In this document: piece after piece, positions 1 through 8,700 of the stretch
Numbering within the stretch: position 1 is the first letter of the stretch
Layout: each line of letters opens with the position of its first letter
Origin: Ignavibacteria bacterium RIFCSPLOWO2_12_FULL_56_21
Lineage (GTDB): Bacteria > Bacteroidota > Ignavibacteria > UBA10030
Assembly (NCBI GenBank): GCA_001802945.1
Contig: MHAK01000012.1
Coordinates: forward strand, 1-39,332
Direction of reading: 5' to 3'
Length of the DNA: 39,332 bases
Notes under the pieces: generated by a model
The model's database searches: none
What the model was told of the DNA's origin: nothing
The model's input: only the letters and a program-made list of their open reading frames with translations
Made by a program: the position numbers and the translations under genes

Positions 1-1344
1 GAAGATACTGTTCACCTTGCCACGACAAATACGGGCGGTTTGACGAACGACACCACCGGCGTCATCGATGTGATGCTTGGAATATTCGTTGAGCATTTTA
101 ATTATACGTCCAATTCAAACCTCACAAGCAACGGTTGGACGGCATTTGCAAATGCTGGATCATTTCCCATAAAGACTCTGGGATCTTCATTGGCGTACTC
201 TGGATACTCCAGTGCAATTGGCGTCAAGGCATTGCTTGACAACGTCAACAGTGCAGAAGACGTGTATTACAATTTTCCATCTCAATCAGCGAATGATGTT
301 TTCGTATCCTGCATAGTCTCCGTTAATCAGGCGGCAACGGGAGGAAGCTATTTCCTCACTCTCGCTCCATCGTCGCCTTCCGCCGCTAGCAGTCTCCGCG
401 CCGCAATGTATGTCAAAACGACATTTTTTGGGAATTTGTCATTCGGTGTAAGCAAATGGACTAGTGGGACGCCTACCTATTCGGACACATTGTATTCGAC
501 GGGAACCACCTATCTCTTGGCAATCAAGTACACTTTCAATCCGGGCTCAGACACCAACGATGTTGTGAGATTCTATATCGACCCGACACTAGACGCAGGC
601 GGTGAGAATTCCCCAACGGTAACCGCTAGTGCTGTGGACGACACAGTAGATGCTGCTTCGCTCGGTGCGGTAACACTTAATCAAGTGTCCGGCAGCAACT
701 CACCTGAAATCGAGGTAGACGCCATTCGGGTTTCCACTGCCTGGGCGAACGGCGGATTGCCGGTCCAATTCACGAATTTCGACGCTTCTCCCATGATGTC
801 CGGCGTATTCTTGTCTTGGTCTACCAAAACGGAAGTCGACAACGCGGGCTTCGAGGTCGAACGCCGCTCGGTCAATCCGCAATCCGCACTCAACACGCCG
901 CAATGGGAACGGCTCGCCTTCATTCCCGGCGCCGGCACAAGCACCTCGGAGCGCTCCTACTCGTACACGGACGGCGGGCTCGCTCCGGGACGTTACGCCT
1001 ATCGCATCAAGCAGATCGATCGCAGCGGCGCCTACACATACTATCGTGAGGCGGAAGTGGAAATCGGTGCGGCGCCGAAGGAATTCACGCTCAACGACGC
1101 GTATCCGAATCCGTTCAATCCTTCTACGACGATCAACTTTACGCTCGGTGCATCCGACCGGGCCGTGCTCAAGGTCTACGACGTTTTGGGACGGGAGATT
1201 ACAACCCTCTTCGACGGCATGGCGGAGGCGGGACGCGTCAATCGCGTGCAATGGAACGCGGCGGGAATTCCGTCGGGCATGTATTTCGCACGATTAGAGA
1301 GCGGCGGAATGAGCGCGATGAAGAAACTCGTGTTGCTGAAGTAA
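1..1344 (+). CDS. T9SS-secreted protein with C-terminal sorting domain (5' truncated)
   Basis: The reading frame is open from base 1, so the gene starts outside the window; 447 residues are visible. The first ~230 residues are rich in Ser, Thr, Asn and Gly with no motif I can name, as in a secreted beta-sandwich protein. A linker follows of the type common in this group (LPVQFTNFDAS, then an LSWST...NAGFEVERRS segment resembling a fibronectin-like fold). The last ~80 residues form a type IX secretion sorting domain: AYPNPFNPSTTINFTL, then KVYDVLGREI, then SGMYFARLESG and a final KKLVLLK. By family knowledge this domain directs passage through the T9SS outer-membrane translocon and is then cleaved. 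SprA and PorX, encoded downstream, are parts of that machinery. Substrate or function of the mature part is not recognisable. Confidence 0.85.
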   Translation, partial: EDTVHLATTNTGGLTNDTTGVIDVMLGIFVEHFNYTSNSNLTSNGWTAFANAGSFPIKTLGSSLAYSGYSSAIGVKALLDNVNSAEDVYYNFPSQSANDVFVSCIVSVNQAATGGSYFLTLAPSSPSAASSLRAAMYVKTTFFGNLSFGVSKWTSGTPTYSDTLYSTGTTYLLAIKYTFNPGSDTNDVVRFYIDPTLDAGGENSPTVTASAVDDTVDAASLGAVTLNQVSGSNSPEIEVDAIRVSTAWANGGLPVQFTNFDASPMMSGVFLSWSTKTEVDNAGFEVERRSVNPQSALNTPQWERLAFIPGAGTSTSERSYSYTDGGLAPGRYAYRIKQIDRSGAYTYYREAEVEIGAAPKEFTLNDAYPNPFNPSTTINFTLGASDRAVLKVYDVLGREITTLFDGMAEAGRVNRVQWNAAGIPSGMYFARLESGGMSAMKKLVLLK

Positions 1345-1463
1345 AACTGAGGAAGCTGATGTTGGTGAATAGTGAATAGAGAATAGTCAACCCGCCTGCC
1401 TCACTGTCGTTCGTTCGGCGGGCAGGTCGGAAAGCGATTGGCGAAATTCTGAGACTGAAACGC
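1345..1463. other. Intergenic spacer with GC-rich partial dyad
   Basis: Non-coding. It contains AT-rich GTGAATAGTGAATAGAGAATAG micro-repeats at about 1363-1386 and a GC-rich imperfect dyad at about 1390-1429 (CCTGCC near 1395 facing GGCAGG near 1421). Nothing in it looks coding. Confidence 0.4.
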
Positions 1464-1496
1464 GAAAGCCGGGTGATGAGCCCGGCCTTTGCTTTG
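1464..1496 (+). terminator. Rho-independent terminator of the T9SS cargo gene
   Basis: A perfect 6-bp GC stem (GCCGGG at 1468-1473, CCCGGC at 1481-1486) with a 7-nt loop is followed by TTTGCTTT. It lies about 120 bases after the stop codon of the sorting-domain protein, on the same strand. Confidence 0.65.
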
Positions 1497-1560
1497 TAGG
1501 GCCCTAATAGTGTTCACTACATAGCCAAGTCAGGCTACAAACAAAGATCTGCCGGGCTGC

Positions 1561-1858
1561 ACTGCCGATAAGCATGCAAAATCGGCTGGCTGAAGGATGT
1601 CCCTGTGAACGAGGCGAGGCATTTCAAAACCTTGAATTATGGTTCCCCGCTACCAGCGAGCAACCGAAGAGAAGGGATTATTATTGCCGATGAACCTGGC
1701 AATATCATGCTGATTGCCAGATGTCCCTGTGAACGAGGCGAGGTATTTCAAAACCTCGAATTATGGTTCCCCGCTACCAGCGAGCAACCGAAGAGGAGGG
1801 ATTATTATTGCCGATGAACCTGGCAATATCGTGCTGATTGACAGATGTCCCTGTGAAC
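1561..1858. repeat. 124-bp tandem repeat (two full, two partial copies)
   Basis: Two near-identical 124-base units run 1596-1719 and 1720-1843. The unit begins again at 1844-1858 (GATGTCCCTGTGAAC) and then diverges. A more diverged partial copy seems to precede the array at 1561-1595. Each unit carries two possible hairpins: ATTGCC (9-nt loop) GGCAAT, and CGCT-ACC-AGCG nested inside GGTT...AACC. 124 is not a multiple of three, so apparent open frames across the array change frame between copies and are not credible genes. Function unknown; I see no integrase or CRISPR-like spacer structure. Confidence 0.8.
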
Positions 1859-1892
1859 TAGACCGCGTCATCCCAACCCTCGCTCCATCCTT

Positions 1893-1925
1893 CCCCTCCT
1901 TCCCAAGGAGGGGGCAGGGGAGGTG
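1893..1925 (-). repeat. Left inverted palindromic end of the DUF559 element
   Basis: CCCCTCCTT (1893-1901), a CCC loop, then AAGGAGGGG (1905-1913) form a perfect 9-bp stem. Read on the minus strand from 1925, the unit begins CACCTCCCCTGCCCCCTCC, matching the right-hand unit at 2348 except for one extra T there. The two units therefore face outward on either side of the DUF559 gene. Confidence 0.8.
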
Positions 1926-1928
1926 GAT

Positions 1929-2312
1929 CTACGCGGACGGAGGTTTCCCCTTCAACCGCAGTACCTCCGAGCGAACCTTTTCTATGGCCGAATGGATATC
2001 GTACCTGACCACTTCGTCCCGTATTCGAAGGACAGTAATGTCGTGCTGCTCGATCTCTTGTTGACGTCTTGCGTCCCTCATGTGGGCTTCCTCTGAGTCG
2101 TGGCTTGCACCGTCAACTTCAATTACAAGGGAAAGTTCAGGGCAGTAGAAGTCGACGACATACCTCCCAATCCCGTGTTGTCTGCGAAACTTGCATCCCT
2201 CTATTTGACGTCGCTTGAGAAACTGCCACAGGATTTTCTCGGCTCCGGTGGCCCGCTTGCGCAGTGTTTTGCGAAGATTCTTCAGCTGCTTGCGGTTGAA
2301 ATACAGGCCCAT
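1929..2312 (-). CDS. DUF559-family endonuclease-like protein
   Basis: A 127-residue protein of the DUF559 family, related in fold to very-short-patch-repair (Vsr) and other PD-(D/E)xK nucleases. The signature is visible: a basic N-terminal part, AEKILWQFLKRRQ, KFRRQHGIGRYVVDFYCPE, then LVIEVDGASHD. The Asp of VVDFY and the Glu and Asp of IEVDG are the expected metal-binding residues, and a later TVLRIRDEVV completes the core. I prefer the ATG at 2310-2312, which has GGGGGA just upstream; an in-frame ATG at 2322-2324 would add four residues. The stop codon lies only a few bases from the left palindrome. The gene sits alone, opposite in direction to the cargo gene, and is framed by inverted palindromic units. 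Nuclease activity is inferred from family; the biological role of DUF559 proteins is poorly known. They may be selfish or repair-linked genes. Confidence 0.85.
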   Translation of the reverse strand: MGLYFNRKQLKNLRKTLRKRATGAEKILWQFLKRRQIEGCKFRRQHGIGRYVVDFYCPELSLVIEVDGASHDSEEAHMRDARRQQEIEQHDITVLRIRDEVVRYDIHSAIEKVRSEVLRLKGKPPSA

Positions 2313-2321
2313 GGTTCCCCC

Positions 2322-2810
2322 CATGTAAAGCTTGTAGATCTACGTCACACCTCCCCTTGCCCCCTCCTCCAGCGAATGTCTAATGAAGAGGAGGGGAAGT
2401 CGCGGGCTGGTGTACAACTGCATCGGGCTGCTGAATGAAGTCTCCTAAACTGAAATCTCGCCACTGAGCTCAAATTAGAGACCCATGATTCCTCCACATG
2501 TAAAGCTTGTAGATCTACGTCACACCTCCCCTTGCCCCCTCCTCCAGCGAATGTCCAATAGAAGAGGAGGGGAAGTCGCGGGCTGGTGTACAGCTGCATC
2601 AGGCTGCTGAATGAAGTCTCCTAAACTGAAATCTTGCCTCTGAGCTCGAATTAGAGACCCATGATTCCTCCACATGCAAAGCTTGTAGATCTACGTCACA
2701 CCTCCCCCTGCCCGCTCCTCCTGCGAATATCAAAAGATGAGGAGGGGAGATTGTAGGCCCAGGAACAGCTGAGTCGGGCTGCTCAATGAGATCTACTCAG
2801 CGCAATTTCG
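2322..2810 (+). repeat. About 175-bp tandem repeat: three copies of the element right end
   Basis: Units start at 2322, 2497 and 2673 (CATGTAAAGCTTGTAGATCT or nearly so). The periods are 175 and 176 bases, and the third copy decays after about 2800. Each has the 10-bp palindrome GTAGATCTAC, then CACCTCCCC, then a CCCCTCCTC...GAGGAGGGG hairpin: stems 2361-2369/2388-2396, 2536-2544/2564-2572, and a weaker one 2715-2720/2739-2744. The ends of copies 1 and 2 (about 2470-2496 and 2646-2672) resemble the start-codon region of the DUF559 gene, so the duplicated unit appears to comprise that gene's 5' leader. Confidence 0.8.
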
Positions 2811-2885
2811 CAACTACGGTTGAATCTCGGAGAATTCGCAATCCGTTCCGCCGAGCGCATAGCTTCTGCAATGACATTGGCGAAG

Positions 2886-3983
2886 TTACTTCTGCACCCT
2901 CACCAGATTTACCACAGCTGCCGCTAGAAAGATCAGGTTCGCCAGCCACGCCGTCAGGAGCGGATTCAGGTCGCCGTTGTACCCGAATACCTGGCTGATC
3001 TTCATGAACGCCAGATAAATGAACGTCACCGCCACGGCGATGCCGAAGCCGAGGGCTGTTCCCGTACGGGGACGGCTGGTCGCGAACGGGACGCCGAACA
3101 GGACCATAATGACGCTCGCGAACGGAAATGCCAGCTTTGCATGGTAATCCACCAGCCAGCGGGACACATCCTGCCCCGCGGCGACCTGACCCGCTATGAA
3201 TTCTCTTAATTCTCCGTACTGCATCTCATCCGGTTTTCGCTGTTTCTTCTCGATGTCGTCCGGCACGAGCGACAGTTTTCCCACATACATCCTCTGATAC
3301 TGAATGACCGGGTTCGTCAGGTCCACAGTTCCCCGGTGCGTGCCGTTTACGAGCACCCAACCCTCCGCGAGCGAATCCGATGCCGCCTGCCACTGCATCT
3401 GGAACGCGTCGAACCGGTGATACAACACGGTCAGGTTGGTGTCGGCGAAGTCGAGAATGCTCACACGGCTGGCCGTCCGAGTCTGCGTATCGAAGTAGTT
3501 CATGGACACGACGCGCGTTTGTCCCACCTGGAAGAAGATGTTGAACTTGCTCCCGACGTCCCCTCCTTTGCGCAGATATGTCCGTTCGATGTAGAACTTC
3601 TTCTGGTTGGAGGAGGGAACGACCCAGCCGTTCAGCCAGATCGAGACCCCTGCAACGACCGTCGCGACGGCGAGAAACGGGAACAACAGTCGATACAGGC
3701 TGATGCCGCTGGACTTCATGGCCGCCAATTCGTTCTGCGACGCGAGCCGCCCTGTGACGAACAGCGCGGCCAGCAGCATCGCCACGGGGGTCATGAGCTT
3801 CAGGATCTCCGGCGCGAACACGACGTAATACTCCAGAATGATATTGACCGGCACGCCGGCATCGAGGAAGTCGTCGATCTTCTCCGTCAGGTCGATGACG
3901 AGGAAGATGCAGAGAAAGCTGAGCAATCCGAAGAACGCGGCGACGATGTATTGGCGGATGATGTAGCGGTCTAGGAGAGACAT
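2886..3983 (-). CDS. lptG: LptF/LptG-family LPS-export permease (LptG-like)
   Basis: A 365-residue YjgP/YjgQ-family membrane protein. By family it is one of the two transmembrane subunits of the LptBFG ABC transporter, which extracts lipopolysaccharide from the inner membrane toward the LptA/C bridge. The typical plan is visible: three N-terminal membrane segments starting LLDRYIIRQYIVAAFFGLLS, the family motif NELAAMKSSGISLYRL after segment two (about residues 84-100), a large polar periplasmic beta domain (about 130-270), and three C-terminal membrane segments from KLAFPFASVIMVLFGVPFA onward. It lies 61 bases downstream of a second family member on the same strand, as lptF and lptG often do. 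Assignment to G rather than F rests on order and smaller size only. Confidence 0.85.
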   Translation of the reverse strand: MSLLDRYIIRQYIVAAFFGLLSFLCIFLVIDLTEKIDDFLDAGVPVNIILEYYVVFAPEILKLMTPVAMLLAALFVTGRLASQNELAAMKSSGISLYRLLFPFLAVATVVAGVSIWLNGWVVPSSNQKKFYIERTYLRKGGDVGSKFNIFFQVGQTRVVSMNYFDTQTRTASRVSILDFADTNLTVLYHRFDAFQMQWQAASDSLAEGWVLVNGTHRGTVDLTNPVIQYQRMYVGKLSLVPDDIEKKQRKPDEMQYGELREFIAGQVAAGQDVSRWLVDYHAKLAFPFASVIMVLFGVPFATSRPRTGTALGFGIAVAVTFIYLAFMKISQVFGYNGDLNPLLTAWLANLIFLAAAVVNLVRVQK

Positions 3984-4044
3984 TCAGCGGACAACTTAGG
4001 GTAGAACAATGGAATAATGGAATTATGGAATGTGATTTTGCGCC
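3984..4044. other. Short spacer between the two permease genes with GGAAT(A/T)AT repeats
   Basis: Contains AT-rich GGAATAATGGAATTATGGAATG-like micro-repeats near 4009-4030. No gene or clear terminator is present, so co-transcription of the two permease genes is plausible. Confidence 0.4.
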
Positions 4045-5436
4045 TTATGCGCCTTTTTGCGGCAAATCCTCTTGTGTCTGCGCTACTTCATCTGCGCTCC
4101 GCCACGACCTAGGCACGAGTCGCCGCGTCCACGTCAGATCAAACGTTACGTTTTCCCGCGCTGTTCGGTAGGTCAAATACGCGCCGAGGACTCCGAGTAC
4201 GATGTTCGCGATCCACATGGCCAGCCACGGTTCGAGCAGGCCCCTGTCGGCGAGGCGTTCTCCCTGGATCAGGCAGGTCCAGTACAAGAGGAAGAACCCG
4301 AGACTCAGGCTCGCGCCGGCGCCGAATGTTCCGCGGCGGGCCATAATGCCCAGCGGAGCGCCGATGAGGACGAACACGATGCAGGCGAACGGGATCGCGT
4401 ATTTCTTGTGGATCTCCACCTCGAACTTGCGCGCTTCGAGGTCGATATAGGTCCGATAGTTTGCGTCGTTGAGCAACGAGGAGCGAAGCAATCCCGCCCG
4501 CATCGACGCTTCGTCAGTCCCCGGCGGACGCGATTGCGCCGGCCGGGGCGCAGGCGGCGCGTACAATTCTTCCACCGTGCGGCGCAGGAGCGCAGCAGTC
4601 CGCTCTTCCGATGCGCGTTGAAGCGATCGGAGACTGTCGACGATCTGCTGCATGGCGCCGGCGCTCAACTCGCGGTCCCCACGGTCGAACGTCCCTTCCT
4701 GCGAACGATGAAAATCGAAACCTTCAGCATCCATCGAGATTCGGTGCTTCTCAAAGCGAATGCGCCGATACTGCTTCCCCTCGCGAATGCCCTGCTCGTG
4801 AATCTCACCGTTGGCGAGGTCCATGATCAGCTTCCGATAGTCTGGAGAGAACGAGATCGTTCCGCGTTCTCCGGTGATCGTCGATGCGACGGCGGGGGAG
4901 GAATAGTTGAAGACGGTGACCCCCTCCAGGTCGTTCGATTGCTCGAACGTCTTGCGCACCAGGATCGTGTACCCGGGCATCAATTGAGAGAACATGCCGG
5001 GGACGATGCTGATCGTCGGTTTCTTACGGGAAATGTCGTTGAGCAGGACTTTCGTCCGGTGGTTGGCGTCCGGGAGAACATGGTTGTTGAACAACACGAG
5101 GAGCCAGCAGACGACCGCGGATGCCGCGAAGACGGGGGCGATCATGCGGTAGAGACTGATGCCGCTGGCACGAAGGGCAGTGATCTGGTTGGTCGAAGCG
5201 AGCTGGCCGAACGCCATGAGAGTTGCGACAAGGACTGCCATGGGCACGGCGAGAACGACCATCCACGCGAGGGAGACAACAATAAGCTCCGCAATAACCG
5301 CGGGTGCAAGCCCTTTGCCCGCGAGCTGGTCGAGCGATTTGACGAGAAATTGGAGGAGGAAGATGAACATCAGGACGAACAGCGCGAACAAGAAGGGAGC
5401 GACATGCCGGGAGAGGATGTGGCGGAAGATGATCAT
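4045..5436 (-). CDS. lptF: LptF/LptG-family LPS-export permease (LptF-like)
   Basis: A 463-residue inner-membrane permease of the YjgP/YjgQ family, the predicted partner of the downstream permease in LPS export. Membrane segments are evident at about 12-32, 50-75 and 98-120. The family motif QITALRASGISLYRM follows segment two and parallels the motif in the neighbour. A long periplasmic region (about 125-335) includes a Pro/Arg-rich insert near 295-310 that makes this protein longer than usual. Three C-terminal segments begin at KKYAIPFACIVFVLIGAPLG, and a ~35-residue polar tail with a Pro-Arg-Ser-Trp stretch ends the protein. It is first in the minus-strand pair and diverges from the sensor-kinase gene. 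A 528-codon plus-strand frame over the same DNA is a mirror frame and is not called. Confidence 0.85.
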   Translation of the reverse strand: MIIFRHILSRHVAPFLFALFVLMFIFLLQFLVKSLDQLAGKGLAPAVIAELIVVSLAWMVVLAVPMAVLVATLMAFGQLASTNQITALRASGISLYRMIAPVFAASAVVCWLLVLFNNHVLPDANHRTKVLLNDISRKKPTISIVPGMFSQLMPGYTILVRKTFEQSNDLEGVTVFNYSSPAVASTITGERGTISFSPDYRKLIMDLANGEIHEQGIREGKQYRRIRFEKHRISMDAEGFDFHRSQEGTFDRGDRELSAGAMQQIVDSLRSLQRASEERTAALLRRTVEELYAPPAPRPAQSRPPGTDEASMRAGLLRSSLLNDANYRTYIDLEARKFEVEIHKKYAIPFACIVFVLIGAPLGIMARRGTFGAGASLSLGFFLLYWTCLIQGERLADRGLLEPWLAMWIANIVLGVLGAYLTYRTARENVTFDLTWTRRLVPRSWRSADEVAQTQEDLPQKGA

Positions 5437-5779
5437 GACGTAAATAGCAGAAGAAGTGGGCGAGAATCAACTCGGATTCCGCCGACACGCGGTGCAAATG
5501 GCGGGGTACGGAGGATAAATCCTCCGGCTCTTAGCAAACGGGAAGCCCATCGGGCTTTTTCAAAGGCGAGTTGCAGAAACTTTGGAACAAATGAAGTCGA
5601 ATCCACTCAATTGCCTTTAGACGCTTGGGAGGGTATATTCTGAAGGTTTTTCATGGTCATGCGATGAGCGTTCAGACGATGTCAAGCAAGAAACTCCGAA
5701 GCTTGAAGACTACATTGTCAATCAAAAGACCCAAATAGTCCGAGTTGCCCTAACGGACTCCGAACTCAGTACTCCGAAC
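5437..5779. other. Divergent intergenic region between lptF and the sensor kinase
   Basis: 343 bases with no credible gene. It holds a perfect hairpin GGAGGAT-AA-ATCCTCC (5510-5525), a terminator-like hairpin just after it (listed separately), and near 5757-5779 a degenerate direct repeat of CTCCGAAC. Promoters for both divergent genes must lie here, but I cannot assign one with confidence. Confidence 0.5.
5543..5560 (+). terminator. Orphan terminator-like hairpin in a divergent intergenic region
   Basis: AAGCCC-ATC-GGGCTT followed by TTT has the form of a plus-strand Rho-independent terminator. No plus-strand gene ends upstream, because lptF runs the other way. It could be an attenuator in a long leader of the sensor-kinase gene or part of a dispersed repeat with the adjoining hairpin at 5510-5525. 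Confidence 0.45.
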
Positions 5780-8700
5780 GTGTCAACCCATCATAAAACC
5801 GCAGCCCAAAGGCTCTTCGAACACGCCGGCGATCTGCTGATCGTACTCGACGAGTCCGGCTATTTCCGCGCCGTTAACCTTGCCGCGGAAAAGGCGCTCG
5901 AGTACGACTCAACGGCGCTCCGGAGCATGACGCTCGAGCAGCTCGTGATCGCCGAGGATCGGAAGCGGATGCTCGACTTCTGTCATAACGTGCGGAATGG
6001 GGAAGGTCCGAAGTCCGTAGAAGCGGAACTCGTTCGGAGGAACGGAGAACGTGTTCGCGTCGAAATGGTGTGTCAGTGCGCGATGGACGAAGCCGGGAGA
6101 AAAGAGATCCACATTGTCGCGCGCGATGTGAGCGGCCGGCGCACGGTTCAGATGGAGCTTCGCGAAAGCGAAGAACGGTACCGGCGAATTGTAGAGCGGT
6201 CGCCCGAAGCGACGATCGTCCTCGTCGAGGGGCGCATTGCGATGCTGAACGACGTGGCTGTGCGGCTGTTCAAGGCCCCCGGGAAAAAACAGCTTCTCGG
6301 AATGACGTTCGAAGAGCTCGTCCATGCGGACAGCGAACCGACGCTCAGCAGATACATCCGTACGATGCACGACGGCGGGGGTTCATCTCCGATGCTCGAA
6401 GAGCGACTGTTATGCGTCGACGGCTCGATGGCCGATGCTGAAGTAGTGGCCGTTCCCGTCCGATGGAGCGGCATGGAAGCGGTGCACATGATCCTCCGCG
6501 ACGTCACGGAACGGCGCCGGGCGGAAAAAGCGCTCAAGGCGTCGGAGAAGAAATTCCGTTCGTTCGTCGAAAATGTGTTCGACGCCGTCTACCAAAGCAC
6601 GCCGAACGGCGACATGCTGATGGTCAACCCTGCAATGGTGAAGCTCCTTGGGTACGACTCGGAGGCAGAACTGCTGCGGGTCAACATCGCGCGGGACCTG
6701 TATGCCGACCCCAATGAACGGGGTCCGATGCTCCGGGAAACGGAGCAGAAGGACGAACGGCGAAACATTGAGCTTCGTCTGCGGCGGAAGGACGGGCGGA
6801 TCATCACGTGCCTCGAGAATACCCGGGTCGTCCGGCGAGCGAACGGCGACGTCATGTATTACGAAGGAACGCTTCGCGACATCACGGATGCCAAACGGGT
6901 GCAGGAAGACCTTCGCAAGAGCGAAGAGCGGTATCGAGCGTTCATCACGCAGAGCTCAGAAGGGATATGGTGTCTCGAGCTGGAACAACCGTTGCTCGTC
7001 ACGCTCCCGGTTGACGAACAGGTAAAACAGCTCGTTGTCCGTTCGTATCTCAAGGAGTGCAACCACGCGATGGCCCGGATCTTTGGCCACGAGCGTCCGG
7101 AAGACATCCTTGGCGCCCGGATGTCCGATCTGTTCGACATGAGCGAATCCACGGGCATGGAGACGCTGCGGATCTATGTCCGTGCCGGATACCGTTTGTC
7201 GAACTTTGAGTCGACCATGACGGACCCGAAGGGCCGGAACAGGTATTTCCTCCACAATGTCATCGGCATTGTCGAGGGTGGAATGCTCCTGCGTGCGTGG
7301 GGTATGCAACGGGACATCACGGACCGGAAGGAAGCTGAGCTCCAGCTCCGCGAGAGCGAGCTGCGGTACCGGGACTTCTTCGACCAGGATCTGGCGGGCC
7401 ATTTCATCAGCAAGCGGAACGGGACGCTCGTTGCCTGCAACAGTGCATTCGCCCGCATCCTTGGATATGAGAACGTCGCCGAGATCATGCGGGTCAACGC
7501 CGATGCATTCTATCCGAATCCGAGCGCACGCGCCGCTTTTATGGCCCGGCTTCGGACAAAGGGGCGTATGGAAACGATCGAAGTCGATCTGCGGCGGAAG
7601 GACGGCAAGCTCATCCATGTCGTTGAAAACGTCCATGCGACGTTCGACGCGGCGGGCGATATCCTCCAGATTCAAGGATTCCTGGTCGACATTACCGAGC
7701 AAAAGAACCTGGAACAGCAGCTGCGTGAAGCGCAGAAGATGGAAACGCTCGGTACGCTCGCCGGCGGAGTCGCCCATGATTTCAACAACCTGCTTGCGAT
7801 CATCCGGGGCTATGCCGATTTGCTGAAACGTGAGAGCTTATTGGTGGAGAAGGGCAAGAAATACCTCGAGCCGATCGAAACAGCAGTAAAGCGGGGCGCA
7901 GGCATCGTTCGCCAGCTGATGACCTTCGCCCGCGAGGACAAGCAGGAGGCTGCTCCGCTCGATCTCAACAAGACCGTGGAGGAGGTCCTCCAGCTCGCCG
8001 GCGTGACGATTCCCGAGAACGTTCGCGTAGAACAGCATCTCGAGGCCGGCTTGCCGCTGTTCCTGGGTGATGTGACGCAGTTGCACCAGGCGCTTCTCAA
8101 CCTCGTCGTGAACGCGCGGGATGCCATGCCGCACGGGGGCATTCTCCGCATTGTGACCTCATCTGTCCCCGGTTCGTACGTGCGTACCAAGTTCCCGGAA
8201 GCGGAAGCGGAACGGTACATCCGGATCACCGTGTCGGACGAGGGTGAGGGCATGAACGCCGAGACCCGTCTGCGCATCTTTGAGCCCTTCTTTACGACGA
8301 AAGGGGTCGGCAAGGGATCGGGGCTCGGTCTTGCAGTGGTGTACGGCGTCGTCCGGGGACATGACGGTTTTGTCGACGTCGAATCGAACGTCAAGTCGGG
8401 TACCGATTTCTTCCTGTACCTTCCCGTTTCCGAACAGCCCCTCAGCGCGCCCGTTGTCCCCGACGTTTCCACAGCCGCGACTGGCGGCACGGAGACCATT
8501 CTCATCATCGAGGATGAGCCGATGCTCCTGGAGCTGCTGCGTGTGCTTCTCGAAACGAGCGGTTACACGGTGCTGTCGGCGGCCGACGGAGAGGAAGCGC
8601 TCAAGATCTATAAGAGCCGGATGAAGGAGATCGCCGTGGTGCTGAGCGACATGGGGTTACCCAAGCTTGGCGGATGGGAGGTGTTCCAGAAAATGAAGGA

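Larger units (their letters stand above)
1893..2396 (-). mobile_element. Putative DUF559-carrying palindrome-ended element
   Basis: About 500 bases bounded by inverted copies of CACCTCCCCT(T)GCCCCCTCC, each followed outward by a GC-rich perfect palindrome. The DUF559 gene fills almost all of the interior. Two more right-end copies lie beyond it in tandem. The layout resembles REP sequences flanking a RAYT transposase gene, but the gene is a PD-(D/E)xK-type nuclease. Mobility is inferred from architecture only; no target-site duplication could be defined. Confidence 0.5.

Noticed and set aside
1605-2064. Overlapping plus-strand frames across the 124-bp repeat (about 70 and 116 codons)
   Set aside because: The repeat period is not a multiple of three, no ribosome site or family motif is present, and the second frame runs antisense into the DUF559 gene.
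1561-2810. Possible CRISPR array
   Set aside because: Units are 124 and 175 bases long and nearly identical throughout; there is no short repeat alternating with unique spacers and no cas gene.
4057-5643. 528-codon plus-strand frame opposite lptF
   Set aside because: It mirrors a clear membrane-protein gene. Its translation is rich in Arg, Asp and Glu with no motif, typical of the antisense of a GC-rich gene.
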